Counted from the stretch's first letter, positions 10,020 through 21,920 are shown. The stretch: 64,000 nt of DNA from Anodontia alba (GCA_964016985.1 OZ024823.1:38359687-38423686), one strand, 5' to 3'. A program made the numbers and translations. Notes: generated from the sequence alone by a model not told the origin.

Positions 10020-11310
10020 CTTGGTATAGGTGGATACATATTTCATCACATTTTGAATTTGAAACAAGACCTGTCGCCAGACAGGATAGCTTACCTGATA
10101 TTGCAATTTTGTTTCTGGAAAATTCTAAGTCTGTGACCTTGAATTTGACATGACCTGGAGAGGGATGGATGGGGGATTGCACTGTGCAAAAATTTTCATC
10201 AAACCAAAGATGAATCAAATCATAGATAAGGTTAGGAAATAATGAGGTCTTAAAAACTTTAACAAAAACTTTAACATTTTTAAAATTCTAAGTCTGTGAC
10301 CTCAACTCAAAGGCACAGTCATAAGTTCTGACGGTGTTGATAAAAACTTTGGACCAGTATATATCATAACACTAAATATAAATTAAATCCATCATTTGGT
10401 TTAGAAGTAAAGAGGTCCTAAAAACTTTGACTGAAAATTTTGACATGACTGTGAAGGTGTGACCTTAACCTTAACATGAACTAGTGGGGTGAGGATGGAA
10501 CTGGGCAAAATTTTGGCCCATTATATATCATCACACCAAAGATGAATCAAATAGGTGATAACGTTAGGAAATAATGAGGTCTTAAAAACTTTAACGAAAA
10601 CTTTAACATTTAAATTCTAAGTCTGTGACCTAGACCTCAACGTCATGGTCATGAGTGCTGATGGTGCTGATGGTACCAAACAGGAACTAAATCCATAGTG
10701 TATTTTAGAAGTAATGAGATCCTAAAAACTCTGATGTAAAATTTTAACATGAAAGTTCTAAGGCTGTGACCTAGACCTTGACACAACCCAGGGTGGTGGG
10801 GATGGTACTGCACAAACTTTTGGACTGGTGAATACGTATCACCATACCAAAGATGAATCAAATCATTGATACGGTTCAGAAATAATGAGGTCTTAAAAAC
10901 TTTAACGAAAACTTTAACATTTCAATTCTAAGTCTGTGACCTCGACCTCAAAGTCATGGTCATGAGTGCTGATGGTGTTGATAAAAACTTTTGACCAGTA
11001 TCATTCTATCATGATATTAAATAGGAACTAAATCCATCATTTAGTGTAAAGTAAAGAGATCCTAAAAACTTTCACGTAAAATTTCAACACGAAAATTCTA
11101 AGTCTGTGACTTTGACCTTGACATGACCTAGGGTGATGAGGATGGTACTGCGCAAAATTTTTGACCAATATGTATCATCATACAAAAGATGAATCAAATT
11201 GGTGGTAAGTTAGGAAATAATGAGGTCTTAAAAACTTTAATGAAAACTTCAACATTTGTGGACGCCAACAGTAATACAATAGCTCTCTGTGAATGTTGTT
11301 CAGGCAAGCT
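10020..11310. repeat. Satellite-like array, about 325-bp unit, four copies
   Basis: The phrase GAGGTCTTAAAAACTTTAA recurs near 10242, 10575, 10889 and 11223 (spacings 333, 314, 334). Each unit is two related half-units of about 163 bp; the second half carries GAGATCCTAAAAACT. Copies differ by substitutions and small indels. The array ends with CAATAGCTCTCTGTGAATG and AGGCAAGCTAAAAA, a tail found again near 41940-41990 inside the large element at 41.4-48.3 kb. Confidence 0.8.
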
Positions 11311-11408
11311 AAAAAAAAACTTAAGTGTATGGTGTGGTAATTAGTTCAAATATGGTGAGTAGTCAATGTGGTTGGCACAATGTCCCATTTGATTGGATAG
11401 ATGTGAGA

Positions 11409-11438
11409 CAGAAAAAAAAAAAAAAAAAAAAAAAAAAA
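11409..11438. repeat. A homopolymer
   Basis: Run of about 28 A, possibly the tail of an unrecognised retroposon on the plus strand. Confidence 0.9.
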
Positions 11439-11825
11439 CTGACAGCAGTGAAATCTGAACGTGTTTGGAGAAAGGGGGAGTTTCAGCCTATAAAGAATTT
11501 ACATAGGACTCTGCCCACTGATAGAATCTTACAATATTAAGCACAAGTATTACCTAGGATATGATTGTTATGCATAAGGTACCAATCCCACTTTATCTAT
11601 TTCCTTTGCTTAAATAGAGGGTTTTGTATAAAATCACATCTGAATATATGGGTACCCCTGAAAAGTGCACTCCACAACTACCAGTAATTCATAATTTGGA
11701 TGTCTGATTTGCTGATAAAAACAATATGTCACTGCTAAAAATGCTTATAGCGCATATTTACTTATTTGTATGATATTGCATAATTATTTTCTGACAAAAT
11801 TGATCATTAATTAAACTGGGTTCCA

Positions 11826-12964
11826 GTTCTTGTCAACCTATAATTTTAATATAAAAATTGCCTTGACCTATCTGGATTATTTTCTTACAATTTCTTAAAA
11901 ATCAAACACCAGTAACAAATTGATTTTGAACATTAAATATGATAACCCAAATTACAGCAAAATGAGAAAATGCACAAAATAATTGATTTTTATTCAGGTT
12001 ATGTTTGATTTCTCATTATTTGGGGTGTATTATTAATATTTTGCTTAGAATGAACTAACCAATTATTTCAAACTGTGAAAAATCAAAGAGATAATTAAAT
12101 TGCACCCTGTGGAACACCTTTGAAAGAGTGCAATAAAAAACTGTTTTACAAGATAATTTTAAGATAGTATAGATGACTTGAATTTCTTTGCTCTTGGCAG
12201 CAGATCCACTGTGGTCTGATGAGCCATGTGCTCAAGGAAATAAAAGTTTCTGTTAAGCTCCAATTCAGTTTGTTGTTTGTTGTTAAACAAAAATAAGGAA
12301 GGCCTGTACTCCACCGTGATGTAACAATTGATACATAAGTAATGAAAGATTGAGCTAAAAATAAAGAAAAGCCCTGCTGTTGATACTTTGTAAAAGCAAA
12401 TCATAAATTTAGTAGTGAAAATGCCGTTTTTATGGCTCACCTTGATTTATACAAATTTTACTGATGAGAGGCATTTGCATTTCTTCCTTTCAAGACGTCC
12501 ATTCTGTAGTCACGAAAAGAGACAATTGATGACGACACATAATGGGCCACTCTACTTACACCTAAAGTGAAGAGTAATGCTGATTATGCTTGATAAAAGA
12601 ATGATAAGGGAATTATTGCTTGACCCATACAGATGTTAAATGCAATTCTGAATACTTTTGGTCTGTGTACTGCACCAGCTACTTTTCATAATCAATTCGT
12701 ATTTAATCCCTTTTGTCAAGAACTGGAAGGTTAAAAATAATTTGAATCTGATTTCTATTACTTATATGATGAACTTCAGAATATTTGGGACATCTTTGAT
12801 TAGTCAATAAAAAATTTGATTTTTACATTCAACCGACCTAAGTGCACATCATGTACTTTATTGACATGTTACCAGTTTTTAAATTTCATATAACTCCACA
12901 TACATGTATCAGGAGAGGACACATGTGGCATATTTTTGTGCAAAAATCATAGGTTGACAAGAAC
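11826..12964. mobile_element. Candidate DNA element with GTTCTTGTCAACCTAT ends
   Basis: GTTCTTGTCAACCTATAATTTT-like ends: the first 16 bases at 11826 are exactly inverted at 12949-12964, with one mismatch over the next six. The 1.14 kb between is AT-rich and has no convincing coding frame. No target duplication was identified, so a chance inverted pair is not excluded. Confidence 0.45.
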
Positions 12965-13354
12965 CAAAACATACATAAATTTAAAGTTTAAATTCTTGTT
13001 TTTCTTATTTTTTTCTAAAATTTTTCCAGTTTTGGATTTTCAAAATTTAATTTAATTATTACAGAAATATATACAAATCTTTTTATGGTAGTAAAATATT
13101 CCTTATTGAGTTCCTCCACTATAACAATGAATATTATTAGACATCATGTTGAATTGTTGATTTTATACTGATAGGTTTTGACACTAGTATACATTTATGG
13201 CGGGTGTACATCAGGGAGCTCTCCTGAGACCCACACGTCTTTGCTCTAGAAAAAAAGTCTACTTTCATAGTTGCTGGGACTTGTGAAAATAACATGCAAA
13301 GTTTGAAGAAAATCCATGTGTAGGCAGATTTGGAACTCCCCCTTTTATTTCACT

Positions 13355-14190
13355 AATTGGCCTTGAATGCAGACAAACAAAGGTTTGTGTTAAAGGACAT
13401 CCTTTCCCTGTCAGAAAACCCAGAGCTAAAGTAAAAGCCTCATTTCTGGGTCCTAAAATGCACCCAAGTAGGCTTACTCCATGAATGAATGAAGAGTCAC
13501 AAATAGCAGCATAAGGAATAAGGAAAATATATTTTTTTTGTGATTTGCCTTGAAAATGACATTGTCCCCCATAAGATGACCAATAATGCCAAAAATCAAA
13601 TTTTCATACTTGACCATGTCACCCTTCTAACCCTTTTTCTGCTGCATCTTCTTCAGATCTGGGTTCACGGAAAGGGCACCTGGTACCTGTTCTTTCCCTC
13701 ATTTTTTCACCAATTTTATTCACACTCACATACATTGTATGTGATGTACCAATGGATAGGCTTCAAAATAGTGGACCGGACATGATCATACAACAAACCT
13801 GTCTTTGTTTAGCTATGTAAAAAAAAAAACATCAAAAGACTTAATGCAAACTGTGGCTATTAAAAAAAGGATCAAATAACTGTTGTATTACCATTTGTAT
13901 ATATTTGTCACCTGCTTTTGTTTCAAGAAGATCTGTGTTGATGGCATAGGATCTTATTTCATCATATTTTGGATGCAATAAAAACAAAATGCAAAAAAAA
14001 CCTAAGTGGTAAAATTCAACTGCAATTTTGGATAATTATTTCAACAACTGGCCTTGAATACAGACAAACAAAGGTTTGTGTCAAAAAATAGCTCCTACCC
14101 TATCAGAAAATCTAGTCCTGAGATGAGCCCCAGTTGACCTACTTCATAAAAGCATAAACACTCACAAACAGAAGGATTAGGGTTAAAAGG
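13355..14190. repeat. Dispersed direct repeat, two copies about 690 bp apart
   Basis: GGCCTTGAATGCAGACAAAC at 13371 and its near copy at 14050 are each followed by AAAGGTTTGTGTyAAA and a related 130-bp stretch. The sequence between is non-coding. Function unknown. Confidence 0.55.
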
Positions 14191-14199
14191 AAACATATG

Positions 14200-14960
14200 G
14201 TTCTGAACTGACTTTTTTAGGTTTTCTAGGGTAGACGGCAAGCTGCCCAGGCCACTGTATTTTGGACCCCATCCCTTCCCATCCAAAGAAAGACATGTAA
14301 GTGCAGATATTTTGACAATTATAATAATAGGTCAATGGGAATTTCTATTTTAAGTGATAAAGACTGAGTTTTCTAGGTTTTCTGGGATGGGAGGGCCATA
14401 GTATTATCACCCCTTGGTGACAAGCTGCTCATACACACCACAGTATTTTGTCTCCCACCCATTCCCATCCAGAGAAAAATAGTTGTGGTAAGATATTGAG
14501 ACTACTCTAGTGATCAGTCAATAGGGGTTTCTATTTAAAGTGACAAAAATCTTTTTGAACTGGGTTTACCAAATTCTCTGGTGTAGGAAGCAAGCTGCCT
14601 AAGCCAGGGTATTTCTCCACCAATGACACCCATCCACTGGAGGACAGGTAAAAGCAGATATTATAACAATTCTAATGACTGGTCAATAGAATTTACTACT
14701 GAACGTGATAAACAGAGAAATTGTTAAGGAGGAGTACTGGGTGATAATTCTGGGATATTTTTTCTCGTTTCTCCATAAAAACATATGTTTTGGTGCTTCT
14801 AATGAGTACCACAAAATATGCTTTTATGGTTCTAATGTGCAATAAGCATTTCTTATTAAGATGATAAAATGTCTTTTGAACTGAGTTTGCCAAGTTTTGG
14901 GGGATGAAGTGGCAAACTGTCCAGGCTACATTATCTTCACCCCACAGGTGAGCCCACAGG
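14200..14960. repeat. Diverged tandem repeat, about 165-190 bp unit
   Basis: Three or four decayed copies: CAAGCTGC near 14240, 14421 and 14591; GGTCAATGGGAATTTCTATT, GTCAATAGGGGTTTCTATTT and GTCAATAGAATTTACTACT near 14331, 14517 and 14682. No coding frame persists across units. Confidence 0.6.
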
Positions 14961-15083
14961 ACAGGCAAGTTATCCAGATACCGACCATCCCTGGCAGGAC
15001 AGGGGCAAATATCCTAAGGTATATCTTTATCTTCAAGCCTGGGGGCATACTGCCCAGATGCAGATTCATCTCCAGGGTCTTAA

Positions 15084-15268
15084 CCCTTGTCCTGCTGAAT
15101 AAATTAAGCCATGCCCACTTCTAAATCAGCCAATCAGATTACTTGATCTGGATTATTGCTATGAATTCACATAATTAACAGCAAACAGTGCAGATCCAGA
15201 TCAGTTGGCTTCTCTGGATCTACACTGTTTGCAAAGGCAAGATATATCCAGATTCAGCAGGACAAGGG
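15084..15268. mobile_element. TTAA-flanked MITE (piggyBac-like), copy 2
   Basis: 185 bp between TTAA at 15080-15083 and 15269-15272. The ends CCCTTGTCCTGCTGAAT and ATTCAGCAGGACAAGGG are perfectly inverted over 17 bp. The core holds GATCCAGATCAGTTGGCTTC and its complement. The cleanest copy of the family in the window. Confidence 0.8.
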
Positions 15269-15272
15269 TTAA

Positions 15273-16259
15273 TAAACTGGTACACCAGAATTTCCTTTAG
15301 TATATGTTATCAAAGGCAAAAAATGGCTAATCACTTTCACACTGAGATATCCCCAAAATGGAATAAAACAAACTATTACCTATGTACTCAGTAGTATATA
15401 TCAGTTTTGTCCACTGGTTCGATCATTAAACAACAGAGTTCCCACTGATTCTGTGTTGGCTCATAGAGACATCTTAGATCTAGACAGTTTTATTCATACT
15501 GTTGTAAAGAACTTGAATGTCTGTGAGGATGTGGCAGTATCCTGAAATCAGTATAATAAACACAAACATATGCTCTGGCAAGAAAAAAAAAATGAATTAG
15601 AATCACCACAAAATTTAACACAAAATTCAAGTTTTTTATTTTTTATTTTTTTTTATTCTTGTTTTTTTTTTTTTGTGAGTACTTTTAATATGCCATTTCA
15701 GTAAGCTCTCCACCTACTTCTTTGCTTTTTTCATCTTTCAGGATTTTTTTTTTTTTTTTTTTGAGGGGTGGGAGGTGGGGGGCGGGCATGGAGCATTACT
15801 TAAAAGAGCTAAATTAGTAATTTTTTGTCATGATTCAATGCAAAACCATTTGTTGCATTTATCTATGCACAAATGGGGTTTAATTCTATTCAGTGAGTTA
15901 AAAAAAAAAAAAATGAAAAATGCCTTTTTTTCCCCACAAAGTAAAAATGGTTGCAAATTATGCAAATTATCAAAAAATCCATAGGGTGTAGTTTCGATAA
16001 AGGTTTTCAACAAGTTCTGTTTGTTCAAAAGTTCTGAAATTTTCACTTTATTGATGAGAATCAGAATTTTTTTACTGATGACATGCCTAATGACATTCAT
16101 TCTCCAGGACCTATGATATGGGAAATTAGTCCCTAGCTCTCACCAAAGAGGTAAACCTAGTCATACCAACCTCTGCATCTTCAGTGGAAGAAATAATCGA
16201 ATCTGGAAGGACATTCTAATCTCTAATTGTTTGAAGGCAGAATGAGCCCTTGCAGTGGG
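15273..16259. other. No gene; T-rich spacer
   Basis: Includes T/A homopolymers at about 15640-15675, 15744-15762 and 15901-15913. No domain or stable frame seen. Confidence 0.5.
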
Positions 16260-16713
16260 GGTCTGACAAGTCAGTGAGTGTTGACTTCTACTGTGCCTAA
16301 CTGACTTCTACTGCGCCTAATTGGGAGGGGTGGGAGAGGGGGGGGGGGGGGGGGGGGAATTAGGTCATCTGTTGGAATGCTGGCAGCACCATTTTGACCT
16401 TTGTACAAAAGGATTAGTCTACTGTCTATCTTCCTTTTCTTGAGAGACTCTCGTCTTAGTTTTTCCATTATTCCAGTCATACTCTACGTTTCAAAGCAGT
16501 AATTGCTAGTTACAAACCTAAGAGCCCTTTTCATAACTTTTTCGATTTCTTCTTGAAAAACCACACCTTGAGGATCCCAAAAACAAGTGCCATATTCCAA
16601 AACTGAGTAGAAAACTCCTTTATATGCTGCCTCTTTTTATATAATACATCCTGAGGACACTGATAAAGGTTTCCTCTCAGGAAAGCAAGTGTTTTATTTG
16701 CCTTAGTACATTT

Positions 16714-16956
16714 CGAGGGTTGAGCGCAAGACTGGCGTAAGTCAGATGGTTGTTTTTCCCCAAACCTAATCTCCTCACCATGAAGGCGTTATGAAGATTA
16801 CAACATTTCTTTCTGTAAACAATGAAAATTTAGGTGCCATTGCTCGTATGAGCAATGGCACCTAAATTTGCATTGTTTACAAAGGGGTCCAAGTTGCCCC
16901 TAAACAAGGGTTTCAAAAATATGTTTGAGTTACTATAGTCTTGCGCTCAACCCTCG
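16714..16956. mobile_element. MITE with CGAGGGTTGAGCGCAAGACT ends
   Basis: 20-bp perfect inverted ends and a flanking ATTT on both sides (16710-16713, 16957-16960). Inside is a strong hairpin around GGTGCCATTGCTCGTATGAG. It splits the LINE fragment at 16260-18205, so it inserted after the LINE. Confidence 0.8.
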
Positions 16957-17330
16957 ATTTGTTGTTTATATATGTAGTCCATCTCATGTGCTATTGTTAC
17001 TCCTAGGTATTTAATGGAAGCCACATTTTCAAGGACTATTCCCTCTTAAGAAGCCTCAATTATATTTGTTCTCTTCCGAGTTATCTACATTATATTCAGT
17101 GCTCCAGCTAGCTTTATATGGAGGGATGGGCCACCCCTTTTGCCCTTTCCAGCTGCCCCTTTGCCCTTCTTAAGCTGTTTTCTGTTTTATTTCACTTCTA
17201 GACATAAAACCCTACATTTTGGTGAAAATTTCATGAAAATCGAACCCAAATTAAAAATGTTACCAATGCTTAAAGGTCAGTATTATCTGAACTCTATTTC
17301 TGAGGTTTATTGTGGAATGGGATAATACTT

Positions 17331-17929
17331 TGTTTGTTTGTTTGTGTTGAGGTTTTATGGCCCAGTCAACCCAATGGGGTCATGTTGATTGATTGATTGA
17401 TTGAGTTGGGGTTTAATGACACGTCAACCATTGTGGGTCATTTTGTGTCGTCTCCCTGAGAAAGGGACAAAAGAGATAGAAGAGGTAGTAGAAGAGGTGA
17501 AAGTGAGGAATACAGAAGAAAGAGGAACAGGAATGAAAGTGAAGAAACAGAAGAAATAAAAACATTCCCCCTCTTCCCTTACCTGCTACAAGGATAGCAG
17601 GCTTTGCCCAACTGTAAGCCAATATCAGCTGGATGCCCAGATAATGCAAGATACTTCGCACCACCCGATCACCCCCCGGGGTCATGTCGAGCGTGGTCAG
17701 TTTACCTAACCACCCTTTTACTGGGCAGGCTTATAGTCCTCTAAGCGGTTAACATGTAATGTGCACATTCTTTCACCAGAAACTGACAACTGACCTTCTT
17801 GAATCAGCAGAAGGGAGAGAATGACCATAGAAAATATTTCATGATCAAATCACCACGAAAGAATGTTGCCAATGGGGGTTGAACCTGCGACCTCCTGATC
17901 ACCAGTCGGACTGAGCCACCGAGGCCGGT
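17331..17929 (-). mobile_element. SINE copy, itself interrupted
   Basis: Body and tRNA-like head (box-B-like GGTTCAACCCCC on the minus strand near 17876) of the common SINE, broken after GGGGTCATGT by another retroposon. Confidence 0.8.
17386..17677 (-). mobile_element. Second SINE-like retroposon nested in the SINE
   Basis: 292 bp flanked by the perfect 10-bp duplication GGGGTCATGT (17376-17385, 17678-17687). The minus-strand 3' end is GTCATTAAACCCCAACTC followed by a (AATC)n tail. That ending is common in molluscan SINEs. The interior is pyrimidine-rich; no clear tRNA head was found. Confidence 0.7.
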
Positions 17930-18205
17930 TTTATATTTTGGTAACATGTCCTGATACTAAGCTCATCTCATGACACATGGTGTCCTCATTCTCTTATGAC
18001 CATGCAAAAAGTGCCCTACCCGGCGACCTCTGCCCTCAAATCCTAGCTGGAGCACTGATATTGCATTTAACAAGCTGAAATTTCAATCCCCATTTTCTTG
18101 CCCCAAATCCTAATCTATCTATATCCTCAAGTGAAGTTTCAATGAATCCTCTGCAGCTTTAATTTCAAGATAGCAAACACTGTCATCAGTACAAGTCATA
18201 TTTGC

Positions 18206-18419
18206 CATAACCAAATAATTTACTTATTATCCCCACACTATTCGACGTCATTCCACTGCTCCTAGACCATTTAAGCTAGAATCTCGACGAGGACTGGCAT
18301 TTGGAATTTTGATGTAATCCTTGGGGCAGGGCCAGGGGTCCCCCGACTTGAAGGGTCCAAAATCCATTTGGTACAAACATAGTCATGTTGCATATCAAAT
18401 CGAAGGATCGAAGGTAATG
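18206..18419. other. Short spacer, no gene
   Basis: Nothing recognisable; possibly more decayed LINE on the left. Confidence 0.4.
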
Positions 18420-19085
18420 ATGAGTAGAATCTTCTTGTCAGAAACCACTGGACTTATTTCAATATAACTTGGCAGAAATATTTCCTTCACAACCCTCTAC
18501 TAAGATTGTTCAAGCAATTGTGATTCGTCAAAACACATGGCCGCCAGGAGGTGGGGCTTATTTTCCCATTTCCCTATATATCGATATAAAAAACTTTAAA
18601 AATCTTGTCAGAAACCACTGGACTGATTTCAATATATCTTGGAAAGATGTTTCTTTGGTGATCCTCTACCAAGATTGTTCAAGGCATGATGATTCGTCGA
18701 AAAACATGGCTGCTAGGGGGCAGGGCTTATTTTCCCTATATATCTATATGAAGAAAACTTTAAAAATCTTCTCGTAAGTAACCGTTGGACTGATTTCAAT
18801 ATAACTTGATGGAAATGTTTCTTTGATAACCCTATACCAAGATTGTTCAAGCTGTCGTGATTTGTCAAAAAAAAATGGCCGCCAGGGGGTGGGTGGCAAG
18901 CTTATTTCCCCTGTATATTAATATAGAAAACTTTAAAAATCTTCTTGTCAGAAAGCAATGGACTGATTTCAATATAACTTGGAGAAATGTTCCTTTGGTG
19001 ACCCTCTATAAGATTGTTCAAGCCGTCATGATACATCAAAAAAACATGGCTGCTAGAGGGCAGAGCTTATTTTTCATATATATGT
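18420..19085. repeat. Tandem array, about 170-bp unit, four copies
   Basis: GGACTGATTTCAATATAACT (or a one-base variant) at 18449, 18618, 18787 and 18959: spacings 169, 169 and 172. Each unit also has AAGATTGTTCAAG and ATGGCCGCCAGGGGG. Open frames across it only reflect the repeat. Confidence 0.85.
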
Positions 19086-19962
19086 TCTGCACAAAGTAAG
19101 AATCAGGACAATTCTGGAATTGTCCTGCGCAAAGTAAGAATTCTCACTTTGCCGGGCAAAGTAGGAATTCTTACTTTGCGCAGGACAATTCCAGAATTGC
19201 TCCTGCGCAAAGTGGGAATCGGGACAAAGTGAGAATATCTATCGTTGTACATTTATTTGTTATAAGGGTGGGAGTGTGTGGGCATATAAAAACTACCGTA
19301 TTTACCCTAAGTATTAGGATACCATAACGCCTTACCATACTTGTTCTAAAATTAAAAAAATAATTTACTACCTGTTGATATGTTTTAAATAGCGCTGAAT
19401 GAGTAGCAAACAGAGTGAACCCTGATCAGACGCCGCTTTCTGCGTAAAAGTAACATAATATTGTGTTTTGCTCTTCCTCTTGGTGCCACTGGAAGTCGAT
19501 AATGTTTTTCATATGCGCACAATATTTTTACACATATATTTTTGCACAGTTTATTTCACAAACTTAACTCTCTTGGAAAAGGTTTTAATCAGCCGAAATG
19601 TTGAGATTTGTTTGTGAAATAAACTGTGCAAAAATATGTTTTTGTTGTTGCATAGAGCCATTCGGTGTGGGATTCTACAGTTACAGACATACATACAAAA
19701 CGTTCATCTCTGGAAAACAACCAAACAAAAATCGTTTGGTTAAGCAAACAAAAGTGACCTTATCTCTTTTAGTGTTGCGGAAATACGAGTCAAGTACTGG
19801 TGAATATAACTGGTTGTTTCTCAGAAGAAAATCATCACAGAGATGCTTATAAATGTATGAATGTATAAAAAAAGAATAAAACCAAATTTCGTTTGCTTTT
19901 TACAACATCATAGGTTAACAATTAAAGCAAAATAAAGCATTAACCAAGTCCTGAAGTATTCC

Positions 19963-19965
<3 letters not shown>

Positions 19966-20001
<36 letters not shown>
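19966..20001. repeat. (CT)n microsatellite
   Basis: 36 bp of CT inside the element at 19087-20508. Confidence 0.95.
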
Positions 20002-20002
<1 letters not shown>

Positions 20003-20308
20003 ATCAAGAAACAAAGAGTAAATAAAAAAAGAAAAAAAAATGAAACTACTTTCGTCACAATAGTACATGTACAGTCTGTTTCTAGAATTATGGGAAGTGC
20101 CTGTTAGGAAGAAAACTAAAATTGTAGGGGCGTTGTTAGTTGGTAGCAGGAGCTGTTTCCCATTTTTACAAGTTGAAACTAATCCTCATTCCATCTTTCC
20201 ACTAACCAAACTACTACTCTAACCTATTCTCACTTTGTCCAAACTATTCCCACTTTGCGCAGGCATATTACCTTATTTATCACCTACAACATCTCCTGCA
20301 CAATTCTA

Positions 20309-20416
20309 CCCAGCGGGCACATGACATAAATATAACGTCGCCTCAACATCGATGCAACGTCATGACCTTGCATCGACGTTGAGGCGATGCTATATTTACG
20401 TCATGTGCCTGCCGGG
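20309..20416. mobile_element. 108-bp hairpin MITE with TA flanks
   Basis: Near-perfect hairpin from CCCAGCGGGCACATGAC to GTGCCTGCCGGG, with TCGCCTCAACATCGATGCAA opposing its complement. TA dinucleotides flank it (20307-20308, 20417-20418), as for Tc1/mariner-type insertions. Confidence 0.75.
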
Positions 20417-20505
20417 TAGAATTGTCCGGTACAATTCTGGAAAGTGAGAATTCTTACTTTGCGCAGGACAATTCCAGAATTGTACCGATACTTACTTTGC
20501 GCCAA

Positions 20506-20508
<3 letters not shown>

Positions 20509-20591
<83 letters not shown>
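20509..20591. repeat. (TA)n microsatellite
   Basis: About 80 bp of TA; the open frames across it are artefacts. Confidence 0.97.
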
Positions 20592-20593
<2 letters not shown>

Positions 20594-20879
20594 GGTGCAA
20601 AAATTATTCCCCGGGGGCATGTCTGGGAGACACTAGTGGTCAAAAAGTAGGATTTTCTGTCCTTTTTTTAACTGTCACACAACTCCTTTTAGGCTTTTTG
20701 AGCTAGAAACATGAAAATATCACAGGTAATAGCCCTATGGATGTGGAATGGAGGAAGGCTTTTGGAATTTTGATGTGCATGGAGATATGGGATGGCGCTG
20801 GCGCAGGGATTTGTGATGGCGCGCCATCGACTTGCTCTAGTTTAATTATGGCAAACTGATTTGTGTGTGTGTATATGTG

Positions 20880-21163
20880 CGTGTTTGTTTGTGTTGAGGT
20901 TTTACGGCCCAGTCAACCCAATGGGGTCATGTCGAGCGCGGTCAGTTTACCTAACCACACGTTTACTGGGCAGGCTTAGTCCTCTAAGCGGTTAACCAGT
21001 ATTGTGCACATTCTTTCACCAGAAACTGACAACTGCCCTTCTTGAATCAGCGGAAGGGAGAGAATGACCGTAGAAAATATTTCATGATCAATCTCCACGA
21101 AAGAATGTTGCTAACCTCGGCGGGGGTTGAACCCGCGACCTCCTGGTCTCCAGTCTAACGCCA
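20880..21163 (-). mobile_element. SINE, complete copy
   Basis: Full copy of the common SINE with intact-looking head (minus-strand GGTTCAACCCCC near 21124) and body close to the copy at 5065-5427, so relatively young. Confidence 0.8.
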
Positions 21164-21194
21164 TATGTGTGTGTGTGTTTGTGTGTGTGTGTAG

Positions 21195-21920
21195 CGGGGA
21201 GGTCAATAGCTTTCTCACAGTCCAGCATAAAGGTGTCAACCTGTCCTCTTTTGTCCAAGATTTGGTATTCATCCAAGTGAGCCATGATACTTGAGTATAC
21301 CATATGTTTAAGCAACTTAATGGCATGCATGTCAGGGACACAGGGCAATAAATACAGACAAGAGCTCCATCACCTTTCTTAAAGAGGGAATAAAAGTTTG
21401 CAAAAAGCCATTCTTTGGGAATTTCGCCCGTATCAAGAGACTGCTGAAACAACAGCGCAAATACTGGACCTAGTAAATTTGCTAGTTTCTTTAGAACTCT
21501 AGTATGAAGCTCATCAGGTAAAGCTTTTGAATGATTTAAGCATTTAACCATTGTCCTGCTGAATAAATTAAGATGCCACACCCACTTCTAGTTTTCAGCC
21601 AAACAGATTACTTGATTCGAATTGTTAATATTAATTCACATACTTAATGGCAAATAGTGCAGATCCAGATCAGTTGGCTTCTGAAGAAGCCAACTGATCT
21701 GGATCTACACTGTTTGCAAAGGCAGGGTATATCCGGGTTCAGCAGGACAAGGGTTAAGTAACTTAAAATCACTCACTCTGATGACACTACAATACCATCC
21801 ATGAAAAGGACCAATTGACAGGTGAACTGAACCTTCTTATACTCAGGTTTTTTGAATGCATCATTGAATTGACCAATTAGTTCCTTTGCCCTTTCAGAGT
21901 CTAACTCTGCAACATAGATT
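21195..21920 (-). pseudogene. LINE reverse transcriptase fragment split by a MITE
   Basis: Minus-strand remains of an RT. Upstream of the MITE (about 21755-21920): ERAKELIGQFNDAFKKPEYK. Downstream (about 21195-21545): KCLNHSKALPDELHTRVLKK, LGPVFALLFQQSLDTGEIPK, then a frame change to LLKHMVYSSIMAHLDEYQIL and FMLDCEKAIDLP. This covers the RT start to the first palm motif of a jockey/CR1-like element. Substitutions (CPVSLTCM where RPVSLT is expected) and frameshifts show decay. Confidence 0.7.
21548..21753. mobile_element. TTAA-flanked MITE (piggyBac-like), copy 3
   Basis: 206 bp between TTAA at 21544-21547 and 21754-21757. The right end TTCAGCAGGACAAGGG matches copy 2; the left end is CCATTGTCCTGCTGAAT. 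It carries the full core hairpin around TTGGCTTCTGAAGAAGCCAA. It interrupts the LINE fragment at 21195-21920. Confidence 0.8.

Larger units (their letters stand above)
17097..18057. mobile_element. CAGTGCTCCAGCTA element interrupted by a SINE
   Basis: Same ends as the element at 9107-9454, with ATATT repeated outside (17092-17096, 18058-18062). It sits inside the LINE fragment. Relative to the uninterrupted copy it has gained about 600 bp of SINE sequence at 17331-17929. Confidence 0.8.
16260..18205 (-). pseudogene. LINE RT/C-terminal fragment carrying nested insertions
   Basis: Read on the minus strand and skipping the insertions, three blocks belong to one non-LTR reverse transcriptase. 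Near 18063-18200: a degenerate DDSVCYLEIK followed by IDRLGFWARKWGLKF (RT motif C and the following helix). At 16958-17096: LENVASIKYLGVTI. At 16260-16710: a VWDP-like FGILKV stretch, then MTGIMEKLRRESLKKRKIDS and SRLILLYKGQNGAASIP. This order is that of a jockey/CR1-like element. Frameshifts and insertions make it inert. A G run at 16337-16358 lies at its 3' side. Confidence 0.7.
19087..20508. mobile_element. 1.4-kb element with palindromic inverted ends
   Basis: The left end (19087-19235) and the complement of the right end (about 20225-20508) align over about 145 bp: GCGCAAAGTAAGAATTCTCA, GGACAATTCTGGAATTGTCC and TGCGCAAAGTGGGAAT occur in both. Each end is also a palindrome by itself. The right end is split by the MITE at 20309-20416. 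The interior has a further inverted pair around 19530-19645 (TTTGCACAGTTTATTTCACA) and a (CT)n at 19966-20001. No transposase seen. Confidence 0.65.

Noticed and set aside
20401..20706. Open frames rich in Tyr-Ile repeats on both strands
   Set aside because: They are translations of a (TA)n microsatellite; the same applies at 32587-32793, 56659-56841 and 59850-60220.
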